A stretch of 64,000 nucleotides of DNA from positions 12,683,501 to 12,747,500 of the forward strand of contig NC_052474.1 in assembly GCF_009730915.1 (NCBI RefSeq), written 5' to 3'. Source of the DNA: Dioscorea cayenensis subsp. rotundata. Lineage: Eukaryota; Streptophyta; Magnoliopsida; Dioscoreales; Dioscoreaceae. Below the pieces are notes generated by a model. The model was not told the origin of the DNA and searched no databases. It saw only the letters and a list, made by a program, of their open reading frames with translations. The position numbers and the translations under genes were made by a program. Shown here one piece after another: positions 46,924 to 57,244 of this stretch; the stretch's first letter is position 1, and every line of letters starts with the position of its first letter.

Positions 46924-47091
46924 TGGTGGATCAAATGGTGGGGACTTACCTCCAAGTCCAAGAGAAGTGCTCCAAGATGGGAAACTCATCAAGAGGCATG
47001 AAAAGACATGGAATTTACCCTTCCCCTCGAAGAATAGTTGATCGATTTCCCATGGTGGTGATAGTGTGCAATTTATCCCCAATTTCTGTTT

Positions 47092-49250
47092 CTAGTCCCT
47101 CTTACGCCAAATTTTCCTTGTGGTTGATTTCTTTTTATTGTTCTGCCATGGAAATGTCCCCACATAGCCTACATGCTTTACTTGTGTGGGAGGTGGGTTG
47201 TTCTCTTTGCACTCATTGCTATCCATTCCTTCCAAGAATTCATCCAAGTGGTTAATCGCCAAGACCTCCTGCACACAATCAGTAATAATCATATCAGTTT
47301 CATCAGTAAAATAGAGGGAATCATCATGGTCCAAGGTGTGTTTCATAGCCGTGGGGAGTGTAATAATGACTTCCTCATCCCCCACTCTCAATGTCATTCT
47401 AGCCCCCTTTATATCAATGAGGGCTCTGGCGGTGTTAAGAAATGGTCGCCCGAGGATCAATGGGACTTCAACATCATCATCCACATCAATAATCACAAAA
47501 TCCACCTGGATAATGAGGTTGTCAACTCTAACTATCACATCCTCAACAACCCCACAGAGTTTCTTTATAGACCGGTCTGCAAGTTGTATTGTCATCCTTG
47601 TAGGCCTCATGTCTTCCAATCCCAGCTTCAAAAATAGCTTGTAGGGCATCACATTGATGCTAGCCCCAGAATCTGCCAAGGCCTTTTCTTTCATGCCTTC
47701 CCCAATCACACATGGAATAATGAAACTCCCGGGGTCACTCAACTTCTTAAGGAGTTTCCTCTGAATCATCGCAGAGCAGTTCTGTGGCAATGCAACTGTT
47801 TCTAATTCCTCTAATTTTCCCTTGTTAGTCAGCAGGTCTTTCATAAACTTTGCATACTTGGGCATTTGAATCAAGGCTTCAACAAGAGGGACATTTATGT
47901 GTAACTGCTTGAATACATTGATGAATTTCTTGAATTGAGCCTCCTCTTTATCTTGCTTCAATATAGCTAGATAGGGAATGTCCAGCTTGTACTCAGGTAC
48001 CCTGGGTGTTGGTAGTTGAAGGGTTTCTTCATCTTGTTTTTCCTATCTTCCTTCAATTACACTCTCATATGGCTTAGGGTCTTCCTGTATGGCTACCCTA
48101 TCATTTTTAGTGCTTGAGCCCTCCTCGGCTCATGCTTCAACCTATTTCCCACTGCTGAGAGTGACGGCTTTCAAATGCTCCCTTAGATTATTTTCAGTGT
48201 TACTAGGTAAGCTACCCGGTAGGTGCTCTGAATTTGCCCTAGCAAGTTGCCCAACCTGGTTTTCCAATAATTGAATGGAGGCATGAACTTTCCTTAAAAC
48301 AGTGTTCACTTCAGCGAATTGATAGTTGATGTTCACAAATTTTGCTTCGGTAATGATCATAAATCTCACTAACACATCTTTAGTGGTGAACTTCATCTCA
48401 TGCTACTGTGGTGATTGATGTGGATGTCCTTATGGCTGCGGGGGCCAATGTTGCTGTTGTTGACCCCATGAAAAATTTGGGTTATTCCTCAACCCTTGAT
48501 TATACGTGTTTCCATAGGGATTCACTGGGCCTCTGGGGCCTCCCCCAACATAATCAACTGTCTCGACTGGGGCATCTAAGGATATTGAGATTAGACACTG
48601 AACAGTAGCATTCCCTACCCCACAGGTCTCAGAAGACAAAACTGCTCCAGAATTTGAGCTTGTACCCAACACAAACTGATCAAATCTCTTTGTTAGGGCC
48701 TCAACCTTGCCGGCTAGCACAGTGTTGTCATTTATCTCATAAATTCCAGCTGCCGTAGGGGGTTTCTGTCTAGTTGACCAATGGCATTCATTACTTGGCA
48801 TGTTTTCAATCAAAATTTCAGCATCTTCAGGGGTTTTATTTCTCAATGACCCTCCCACCAGCATCGATGAGTTGTCTAGTTGCATAATTCAAGCCATTGC
48901 AAAGCATCTGGATCCTCATCTACATGGAGAAGCCATGATGGGGACACTTGTGTAGGAGATCCTTGAATCTCTCATGTGCTTCAAAAATTGTCTCGGAGTC
49001 CCCTTGCGGAAATGCAGAAATCTCTTGCCTCAGTCTAGCGGCTTTGCTTAGTGGGAAATACCTTGCAAGAAATTTGTCCACCATTTCCTTCCAAATGGTG
49101 ATCGACCCCGGAGCCAATGAAGTGAGCCATCTATATGTAGCTCCCCTTAGACTAAATGGGAATAATCTCAATCTTATCGCATCATCAGACACCGAGTTAA
49201 TCTTGAAGGTGGAACAAATTTGGAGGAAGCGAGACAAATGAGCGTGCACC
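47092..49250 (-). pseudogene. Element H gag-protease, broken gag and open protease
   Basis: Minus strand. Capsid from about 49250 (HLSRFLQICSTFKINSVSDDAIRLRLFPFSLRGATYRW; FLARYFPLSKAARL; ETIFEAHERFKDLLHKCPHHGF), stop near 48920, NECHWSTRQKPPTAAGIYEIND (48885-48430, knuckle with CGVGNATVQC, His replaced by Asn). Then ORF 48142-48396 (FTTKDVLVRFMIITEAKF; LENQVGQLARANSEHLPGSLPSNTE), a damaged linker, and 47961-47092 open for 289 codons with ADSGASINVMPY, ILGRPFLNTARALID and a lysine-rich end (NNKKKSTTRKIWRKRD). The N-terminal part of gag and most of the primer site are deleted: the LTR end lies only a few bases from capsid. Confidence 0.9.
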
Positions 49251-49257
49251 AAAAACT

Positions 49258-49446
49258 TGATGCACCATCTGCAAGCGCACGTAGTCATCAAGTAATACCT
49301 CTCGTGCAAGCATGAGAGGGTCATATTCCCTGGCCCAAGGATCTACCGTTACTTCCTCTTCATGTGTTGTCTAGATGAAAGATTTGAAGGGTTTCTCTAA
49401 TCTGCTAATTAAAATGAAAGAACTACAAGTGGAGTCTAAAACAAGG
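49258..49446 (-). repeat. Element H 5' LTR remnant
   Basis: First 189 bp of the reversed LTR (TGATGCACCATC...), cut at 49446 by the start of element I. A short primer-site remnant (complement TGGTGC) lies at 49246-49257. Confidence 0.8.
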
Positions 49447-50947
49447 TGATAAACGCCTAAATGTATGTATTTTATATGTATTAATCTTGTATCATTTGTG
49501 AATATGTTAACGAATTGATGCCTGTTTTATGTCTAAATTGGTTATTTCGGTGTTGCAGGTCTTAAATGAGTTGAACGACGCTGAAAAATGTAAATCGGAT
49601 GAATTTGACACCAAAAACGGCAATTTTGGGGGTCCCAGCACTGTAGCGGCACTGTAGCGGTATTGTAGCAGGTCATTGTTCTTGCTGCGGGCATTTGGCT
49701 GTGAGTTTCACGGGCTCCATGCGCCCGTATGGGTGCCCGTGAGGTTTGCTGGAAATTCTCAATACTCAGTTACTGTAGCAAAAATGTTGTAGCAAAAACA
49801 CTGTAGCTGAGTACTGTAACACCGGCATGTTTTCTGGGCATTTGGCTGTGAGCTTCAAGGGCTCCATGCTCCCGCATAGATGCCTGCATGGACTGACGGG
49901 ATATAAATGAAACCGATTTTTCTAGGGCAAGGAGAGAAGTTTTTGGGAGAGTTCTTGGAGCCGATTTTCACCAGTCTTTAGGAGGCAAGATCACACATTT
50001 TGGAGAAGGGAAATCAAAGGGAGAAGCTCAGTTTTTGCTAGATCTTCATCGATCTCTTCTTTGGGAGTTTGTAGACGACGAGGGAAGCCGCCCCCATCGC
50101 GGCGTCCGTGGAAGCATTTCCACCTAGCTTGGCTTGTCTTCCTACTTCTCTTGTTTGAGGGAGTTTTCTTATGCCATTTGTAGTTGTTTTCATGGACTTG
50201 TTGCTTGTATTTGTTTGCATGGACGAGTAGACCCCAAGGTCACTGGATGCCGGTGAACCTTGGGGTGAACTTGTGTATTTGGATGATTTAATTTTGTCTA
50301 TTGCAATTGTTGTGTATTTGTGATTCATTCTTGGTGCATTTGATGTGTTGCTTACATGAGAACTCTGTAAACCAACTGCTAGGTTATACTTGGTAGCGTG
50401 ACCATCACCCTTGTACTAGACACACCAAGTTTGGAAGGATTCATGTATGAATACTCCATGACCATCGGGTATTCTGTACCCCTCCCCCATTAGGGCTAGA
50501 CCAAGTTGTGTTCCGGCCCTAATTAGGGATTTCCCCACTTGTTAATGCAATCGTATGAGGATTTGATCAGAAGAATTCTGTGTCAATACTTATACCGGAT
50601 TAGGGGTTAATTGCCGTGACCATCGGGTTGATCTAATTTAGGAAATCTCTAGGTCCAAACCTTCAATTGCATGACATTCTTAGCATCCTTTGCACTTTAG
50701 TAGCCCCTAGGGAATCCGCATCCGTGACCATTTCTTTCCCATGATTTTATACCCCTAACTTATCATAGACTCCATTTGTAGTTCTTTTATTTCAAGTAAT
50801 AGATTAGAGAAACCCTTCGAATCATTCGGCTAGACAATACGCAAAGAGGAAGTAAGAGTAGATTCTTGGGCCCAGGGAATACGACCCTCTCGTACTCGCA
50901 CGAGGGGTATTACTTGATGACTCCGTGCACTTGCGGATCGTTCATCA
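49447..50947 (+). repeat. Element I 5' LTR
   Basis: TGATAAACGC...CGTTCATCA, 1501 bp. Contains a dense octamer cluster at 49640-49680 and 49770-49825 (CACTGTAGC, ATTGTAGCA, ACTGTAGCA), CACGGGC...GCCCGTG palindromes at 49705-49755 and 49855-49900, a GGGATATAAATG TATA-like box near 49897, then a purine-rich leader. Best preserved LTR of this family in the window. Confidence 0.9.
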
Positions 50948-50953
50948 AGTTTT

Positions 50954-50971
50954 TGGCGCCGTTGCCTTGGA
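50954..50971 (+). other. Primer-binding site of element I (tRNA-Asp type)
   Basis: TGGCGCCGTTGCC matches the tRNA-Asp complement for 13 bases; the last five (TTGGA) deviate. Confidence 0.82.
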
Positions 50972-51152
50972 CCCACAAGGAATACTCGGAAAACTTAGAG
51001 TTTATTGATTTAGCCATTATTTCTTTAATTCTGTACATTTGTTTCTTTTATTTTGCACTTTTTTTCCTTTTTATTTTATTCAAAATTATTTTCTGCTTTT
51101 AAATAGTTCTTTTTGTTTAACATTTTCTAGTTATTCATTATCCACTACAATC

Positions 51153-51677
51153 ATGTTTTCAGCCAGCAGTTGTGGTGATGCTTCTTGTCTGTATATTCCA
51201 TACTCGAATTCCCTACTTGATTCTCTAGTGGCACTTGAACCAGAAGGGATGATTAGTACGCACATTCTTGATAGTTGTAGATGGTCTGAGCATTACAGTG
51301 TGGCTAGAACTGTACCCTTGGAAGAACTTGATGTGCAGGACCTATTCACGCATTATATGAAGACCAACAATGTGTTGCCAATAGTTGAGCTTACTCCACT
51401 TATCCTCCCCTCCATCCCCATCGCTGAGGAGGAAAGGAACAGGTCTGATAACTCTGGTGTACTAGTTCATCGAGATGAAGAGGAAATAGATCTCATGGGG
51501 GGAAGTGACTCAGGGTCATCAGGGTGTGAGATTCACGCTATAGAAGAGTGCATGGATAGTGGTAGCTCCACGGATGATGAGTATAGAGGATTCGAAGATT
51601 TTGATTTTGGGAAGTTTGGGGGATTAAAATCATCAATTGAGGAACCCCCGGATCTAGAACTGAAGCCGCTACCCTAA
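51153..51677 (+). CDS. Acidic 174-aa ORF in the gag position of element I, continuous with the pol linker
   Basis: ATG 51153 to stop 51675-51677. I reject the longer start at 51039, which lies in T-rich leader. N-terminal part: MFSASSCGDASCLYIPYSN, then VPLEELDVQDLFTHYMKT. From residue about 90 it is strongly acidic (EEERNRSDNSG; HRDEEEIDLMGGSDSGSSG; DDEYRGFEDFDFGKFGG). The last dozen residues (EEPPDLELKPLP) are the linker that precedes RT in Athila pol, the same as DEPQELELKTLP in element A. So this ORF is probably the N-terminus of a pol polyprotein that starts with its own ATG, without gag or protease; the stop after KPLP may be a late mutation. No known domain recognised. Confidence 0.6.
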   Translation: MFSASSCGDASCLYIPYSNSLLDSLVALEPEGMISTHILDSCRWSEHYSVARTVPLEELDVQDLFTHYMKTNNVLPIVELTPLILPSIPIAEEERNRSDNSGVLVHRDEEEIDLMGGSDSGSSGCEIHAIEECMDSGSSTDDEYRGFEDFDFGKFGGLKSSIEEPPDLELKPLP

Positions 51678-54518
51678 GCAAAAATCCGACCATCTGAGTG
51701 TGTTAAAAAAGCACAAAAAAGCAATTACGTGGAAGATTTCAGATATTAAGGGGATTAGTCCTTCCTTTTGTACACACAAAATTCTCATGGAAGATAATCA
51801 TAGGCCGACAGCTATACCGCAGAGGCGGCTCAACCCTAATATGAAAGAAGTAGTACGCAGCGAGGTGATCAAACTTCTTGATGTCGGCATCATTTACACT
51901 ATCTCCGAGCAGGTGAGTGGGTGAGCCCGTGCAGGTGGTGCCGAAAAAGGGGGATGAGCGAGTGATCACTAATGAAAAAAATGAATTAGTCCCCCACTAG
52001 AACGGTCACAGGTTGGAGGGGTGTACATAGACTACGTAAAACTCAATGATGCTACTAGAAAAGATCATTTCCCTCTACCTTTCATTGACCAAATGCTTGA
52101 ATAACTAGCAGGGCACTCATATTACTCGATTTCTTGGATGGTCTCTCCGGATACTTTCAAATCCCAATTGCCCCGTAAGACCGGGAGAAGACAACTTTCA
52201 CATGCCCTTATGGTACTTTTTGCTTACCGTCAGTATGCCTTTCGGGTCTATGTAACGCCCGACTACCTTCCAGATGATGCATGATAGCCATATTTGATGA
52301 TCTTGTGGAAGATATTATGGAGGTTTTCATGGATGATTTCTCAGTTTTTGGTGATTCTTTTCGGCCTCGCCTCAAAAATCTAGAGCTGGTTTTTAGCCGG
52401 ATGTGAGGAAACCAACTTGGTTCTCGCTGGGGAAAAAGTGTCATTTTATGGTCAAGGATGGCATTGTGCTTGGTCATAGGATATCACAACAAGGAATTGC
52501 GTTGGATAAGGCCAAGGTTTCCACCATCGAGCGACTACCTCCCCAACGCTCGGTGAAAAGCCATTAGGGAGCTTTTTGGGACATGCGAGTTTTTCTGAGA
52601 AGATTCGTCAAGGATTTTTTTCATTGATTGCACGACCACTTACAAAAACTTCTTGAGAAGGACGCTGCATTCAAGTTTGGTGATGAGTGCATGACTGCTT
52701 TTCTTACCCTTAAGAAAAAGCTTGTTGAAGCCCCGATTATTATGTCCCCGATTGGAATTTACCTTTTGAACTCATGTGTGATGCTAGCGACTTTGCGGTG
52801 GGGGCGGTTCTTGGGCAACGTCGGGGGGTCATTTCCACCCTGTTTACTATGCAAGCAAGACATTGAATGATGCTCAGGAGAATTATATGACCACCGAGAA
52901 AGAAATGCTTGCTGTGGTTTTTGCATTTGACAAGTTCCGTTCATATTTAGTGTTATCAAAGGTGATCGTGTTCACAGACCATTCTGCTCTAAAATATCTT
53001 TTGAGCAAACAGGATGCAAAACCTCGTTTGATCCGGTGGGTACTCTTGGTTCAGGAGTTTGACTTAGAGATTAAGGATAAGTGGGGGGCTAAAAATTTGG
53101 CCGCCGACCACCTATCGCGCCTTGTAATCCCATTGGAGAGCACCAAGGATAGAAAGGAGATAAATGATGGTTTTCCTGATGAGCAGTTGTTTAGCATTCA
53201 AATAATGAGAGAAGAAGAAATTCCATGGTTCGACTGATTTTGCAAACTATCTTGTCATGAGGGACACGTCTCGATCGGGTCGACTTATCAACAACGGAAG
53301 AAGTTCTACTCTGATATAAAATATTACTTATGGGAAGATCCCTATTTGTTTAGAACTTGCGCCGACCAAGTGGTGAGGAGATGTGTATCTCATTCGGAAG
53401 GGTATTCTATCTTGGAGCATTGCCATGCCGGGTCCACTGGGGGCATTACGATGCCAACCGAACGACTCGGAAAAATTCTAGATGCGAGTTTTCTATTGGT
53501 CATCCATCTTTCGGGGACGCACAAAAAGTTTGTTCAATGTTGCGATAGGTGTCGCTGGACTGGAAACATTTCAAGGAGAGATGAGATGCCACAAACACGG
53601 ACCCAAGCTTGTGAGGTGTTCGATGTGTGGGGGATTGATTTCATGGGACCCTTCCCTAGTTCCCGTGGTAATCAGTTTATTCTGGTAGCTATAGATTATG
53701 TTTCTAAATGGGTTGAAGCACAGGCATCCCCCACAAGTGACGCACGAGTGGTAGTAAAATTTTTAAAAAAACTATTCTCCAGATTTGGTACACCGAGAAC
53801 GATCATCAGCAATAGAGGAACCCACTTTTGTAACTCTCAGTTTGCAAACACCCTGAAGCGATATGGAGTATTCCATAGGGTTGGAACTCTGTATCATTCT
53901 CAAACTAGTGGTCAAGTTGAAGTCGCTAACCGCGAATTGAAACGGATTTTGGAGAAGTCCGTAAGTCAGCACAGGAAGGATTGGGCAGATCATCTGGATG
54001 ATGCCCTTTGGGCATATCGGACAGCGTATAAGACACCTCTTGGAGCGACCCCTTATAGGCTAGTCTACGGGAAAGCATGCCATTTACCCGTCGAATTGGA
54101 ACATAAAGCATACTGGCCTATTAAGCAACTGAATTTTGATCCTCAGCTAATCGGTCATAAGCGGAAGTTCCAACTAAGTGAGTTGGATGAATAGCGGACT
54201 ATGGCATATGAAAATTCCTTGCTTTACAAGAAAAGGATCAAGGAGTATCATGACCGACACATTAAACATGGGAAACACTTCAAGGAAGGGGACCAGGTTC
54301 TTCTCTTCAATTTGAGGTTACGACTCTTCCCGGGAAGTTAAAAATCGAGATGGCACGGACCCTTCACAGTTTCACAAGTCTTTCCCCATGGCGCCATCGA
54401 GATAACTCATCCGGAGAAAGGTACATTTAAGGTTAACGGTCAACGATTGAAGCCATACCTTTCTTGGAGCACTTCTCTTGGGCTTGGAGGTAAGTCCCCA
54501 CCATTTGATCCACCTTGA
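51678..54518 (+). pseudogene. Element I pol: reverse transcriptase, RNase H and integrase, broken by many small indels
   Basis: RT starts about 51700 (KKHKKAITWKISDIKGISPSFCTHKILMED; NMKEVVRSEVIKLLDVGIIY), followed by several one-base frame changes between 51900 and 52860. The catalytic FMDDF box is kept near 52326-52340. RNase H: MCDAS near 52770, then 52863-53237 ([38 protein letters not shown]). Integrase 53346-54194: zinc-finger Cys pair [20 protein letters not shown], then ISNRGTHF in place of ISDRGTHF, so the second catalytic Asp is Asn, then [11 protein letters not shown]-terminus to the stop at 54516-54518 ([24 protein letters not shown]), with a stop at 54192 and a frame change near 54340. 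Probably inactive. Confidence 0.92.
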
Positions 54519-54581
54519 GGTAAGAAAAAGGTACGTTGAGCTAATGACGTTGAACAAGCGCTTCTTGGGAGGCAACCCAAG
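54519..54581 (+). promoter_or_regulatory. Splice-donor-like site and CTTGGG/CCCAAG hairpin after pol (element I)
   Basis: TTGAG|GTAAGAA overlaps the pol stop (cut after 54519). A second donor-like GGAG|GTAAGTC lies 33 bases upstream, inside the integrase C-terminus, and is also kept in element H. Hairpin 54564-54581 is perfect. Confidence 0.6.
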
Positions 54582-55854
54582 TTTTTAAATTCGTCGTCTT
54601 TAAATTTTCGTATTTCTTTTAGTTGCTTAGTTTCTATATTGTGGTTGAATGCTTATGTTTGTGAGTTTTTCATATTTTTCTTTTGTTGATGTTTTTGTGC
54701 TCAACTCATGCTTTGGTTTGCTCGCTTGTATTTGGCCTTAAATTAGTATTGTTTAGTTGTGTTTCATTGTCATCCCGGCGCTTAAATGGTTCTAATTCAT
54801 ATTTTATTAAGTGTGCAAGAGGAACCATGCCAATTTTTCAATTTTTCCAGGTCCATACGGGCTGTATACGGCCCGTATGGATATTTGTGGCATGTTCCAA
54901 GGCCTTGTGGGCATCATTGCGGCCGCAGGAGACCCTTCGCGAGAAGTATTTTTCATGGGCTGTGGGTCTCACGGGCGCCATGCGCCCGCGAGGCCGCCCG
55001 TGAGGCTCTCGCCCTCACGCTGCGCGCGCGGGCTAAAAAGCTCACGGGCGCCATGGCCCCGCATGGGACCCGCATGGGCTGGGCTGCCCATTTAAGGGGT
55101 GTTCTTCCCCTTTCTCTCTCTACTCCAACCTCCATCTTCTCTTCTTAAGTTTTCTCTCATTTCTCTTTCATTCTACATCATTTCTCCACCATTTTCCTTG
55201 GGTTTTTCTTCTTTAATCCCCTCTCCTCCATCTTGCCAACTCAACCTTGGAATTTAATCGGAATTTAACCATCTTTTTCATGGGATCTCTTCCTTCCAAA
55301 CTTTCAAGCCCTAATTCAAGGTCTTGTCTCAAACTTGACTTTTGTTGTGTTCTTATCTTATCTTTGAAGCTTGTATCACATATTTGGATGTTGTGATGTG
55401 GTGTATGCTTAATTCTTCGAGTTTTTCCTTCATTTGTAAATTTTGGGAAACTCCATGTCTAGGAGAAACTCTTATAAAAAATTTTTCACGAGTTACTGTA
55501 GCAAAGGCTGAATTTTTACTAGGCTTGTTTTACTTTTATTTTGACTATTATGCATGTTTTCCTTCTCCTTGATTTTCTTACGTGTCGTGATCGCCTTACT
55601 TATTTTTGTAGGACTTCTCACGGATTGTTGCCCCACCTCCTTTGCTCTTTGCTGACTTTGTTGCCCATTGACTGTGCTTTCACTGACCAATCTTCATGAA
55701 CCAATTGGGGCAGTCTCTTTACCCTTCCTTTTCATGCTTCATTTCTTTATTATGGATTTTACACCATATTCTGCTGATTAATGTACATTGAGGGCAATGT
55801 ACGATTCTAGGTGTGGGGACGGGTTATTTGCATGCTTAAGTCACCCATGATAGC
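54582..55854 (+). other. 3' region of element I: palindromes, acceptor-like site, secondary hairpin, no env-like ORF
   Basis: An 11-bp inverted repeat TCCATACGGGC / GCCCGTATGGA at 54852-54881 with an 8-base spacer, then a GC-rich block to 55085 (GCGCCATGCGCCCGCG), CCCATTTAAGGGG and a long C/T-rich stretch (55100-55300), as in the LTR. A pyrimidine tract with TTTTTGTAG at 55603-55611 occupies the place where env-like ORFs start, but the text that follows goes straight to 3' non-coding sequence. Hairpin arms GTACATTG (55783-55790) and CAATGTAC (55795-55802), then TAGGTGTGGGGACGGG (55808-55823). Confidence 0.7.
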
Positions 55855-57204
55855 TGATGAGCGATCCGCAAGTGCACGGAGTCATCAAGTAATACCCCTC
55901 GTGCGAGCACGAGAGGGTCGTATTCCCTGGGCCCAAGAATCTACTCTTACTTCCTCTTTGCGTATTGTCTAGCCGAATGATTCGAAGGGTTTCTCTAATC
56001 TATTACTTGAAATAAAAGAACTACAAATGGAGTCTATGATAAGGTAGGGGTATAAAATCAGGGGAAAGAAATGGTCACGGATGCGGATTCCCTAGGGGCT
56101 ACTAAAGTGCAAAGGATGCTAAGAATGTCATGCAATTGAAGGTTTGGACCTAGAGATTTCCTAAATTAGATTAACCCGATGGTCACGGAAATTAACCCCT
56201 AATCCGGTATAAGTATTGACCCAGAATTTCTTCTGATCAAATCCTCATACGATTGCATTAACAAGTGGGGAAATCCCTAATTAAGGCTGGAACACAACTT
56301 GGTCTAGCCCTAATGGTGGAGGGATACAGAATACCCGATGGTCACGGCGTATTCGTACATGAATCCCTTCCAAACTTGGTGTGTCTAGTACAAGGGCGAT
56401 GGTCACGCTACCAAGTACAACCTAGCAGTTGGTTTACAGAGTTCTCATGTAAGCAACACATCAAATGCACCAAGAATGAATCACAAATACACAACAATTG
56501 CAATAGACAAAAATTAAATCATCCAAATACACAAGTTCGCCCTCAAGGTTCACCAGACATCCGGTGACCTTGGGGTCTACTCAGTCCATGCAATCAAATA
56601 CAAGCAACAAGTCCATGAAAAACAACTACAAATGGCATAAGAAAACTTCCTCAAACAATAGAAGTAGGAAGACAAGCCAAGCTAGGTGGAAATGCTTCCC
56701 ACCGGACGCCTGCTGATGAGGGGCGGCTTCCCTCAGTCGCTCTACAAACTCCCAAAGAAGAGATCGATGAAGATCTAGCCAAAACCGAGCTTCTCCCTTT
56801 GATTTCCCTTCTCCAAAAGCGTGTGATCTTGCCTCCTAAAGACCGGGTGAAAAATCGGCTCCAAGAACTCTCCCAAAAAAACTCCTCCCTTGCCCTAGAA
56901 AAAAATCGGTTTTTATTTATATCCCGATCGGTCCATGCAGGCATCCATGCGGGCGAATGGAGCCCGTGAAGCTGACAGCCAAATGCCCAGAAAACATGCC
57001 GGTGCTACAGTGCTGGGACCCGAAAAATGCCGTTTTTGATGTCGAATTCATCCAATTTGCATTTTTGAGCTACATTCGGCACATTTATGATCTGCAACAC
57101 CAAAAAGAACAAATTTATACTCAAACGGGCATCAATTCATCAAGATATACACAAATAATACAAGATCAATACGTATAAAAATACGTACATTTAGGCGCTT
57201 ATCA
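55855..57204 (-). repeat. Element J 3' LTR
   Basis: 1350 bp, plus-strand text TGATGAGCGATCC...GCGCTTATCA. Very similar to 61049-62430. Between 56690 and 56740 it has several one- or two-base extra bases relative to the other LTR and to element I, which may be damage or assembly error. Confidence 0.9.
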
Positions 57205-57244
57205 AACATCCCCACACCTAAGCGTTTGCTTGTCCCCAAGCAAA
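57205..57244 (-). promoter_or_regulatory. Polypurine tract and hairpin at the 3' LTR of element J
   Basis: Complement of TTAGGTGTGGGGATGTT next to the LTR, with the perfect stem TTTGCTTG (57225-57232) and CAAGCAAA (57237-57244). Confidence 0.8.

Larger units (their letters stand above)
42859..49446 (-). mobile_element. Element H: minus-strand Athila-type element, gag-protease and env-like ORF, no RT or integrase
   Basis: Minus orientation. 3' LTR remnant 42859-43915, internal 43916-49257, 5' LTR remnant 49258-49446. It entered protease of element G (possible duplication CAATT at 42854-42858; the far end is lost). It was itself hit in its 5' LTR by element I. Order on its own strand: LTR end, truncated primer site, gag-protease, splice-donor/hairpin, palindromes, env-like ORF, secondary hairpin, LTR piece. 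Between protease (ends 47092) and the donor (46920) only about 80 bp of integrase C-terminal sequence remain, nearly identical to the end of pol in I, which marks a deletion of RT-integrase. Confidence 0.88.
49447..55854 (+). mobile_element. Element I: Athila-type element with acidic ORF plus pol, no gag, no env-like ORF, 3' end lost
   Basis: 5' LTR 49447-50947, then primer site, leader, a 174-aa acidic ORF, RT-RNaseH-integrase, splice-donor/hairpin, palindromes, an acceptor-like site with no env-like ORF behind it, and the secondary hairpin/G-tract. It is cut at 55854 by element J; its polypurine tract and 3' LTR are not in the window. It sits in element H's LTR (left flank CAAGG). The LTR is nearly the same as those of H and J. 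Confidence 0.9.

Noticed and set aside
51039..51152. Upstream start giving a 212-aa protein with a hydrophobic N-terminus in element I
   Set aside because: The extra 38 residues are read from T-rich leader; not a credible signal peptide.
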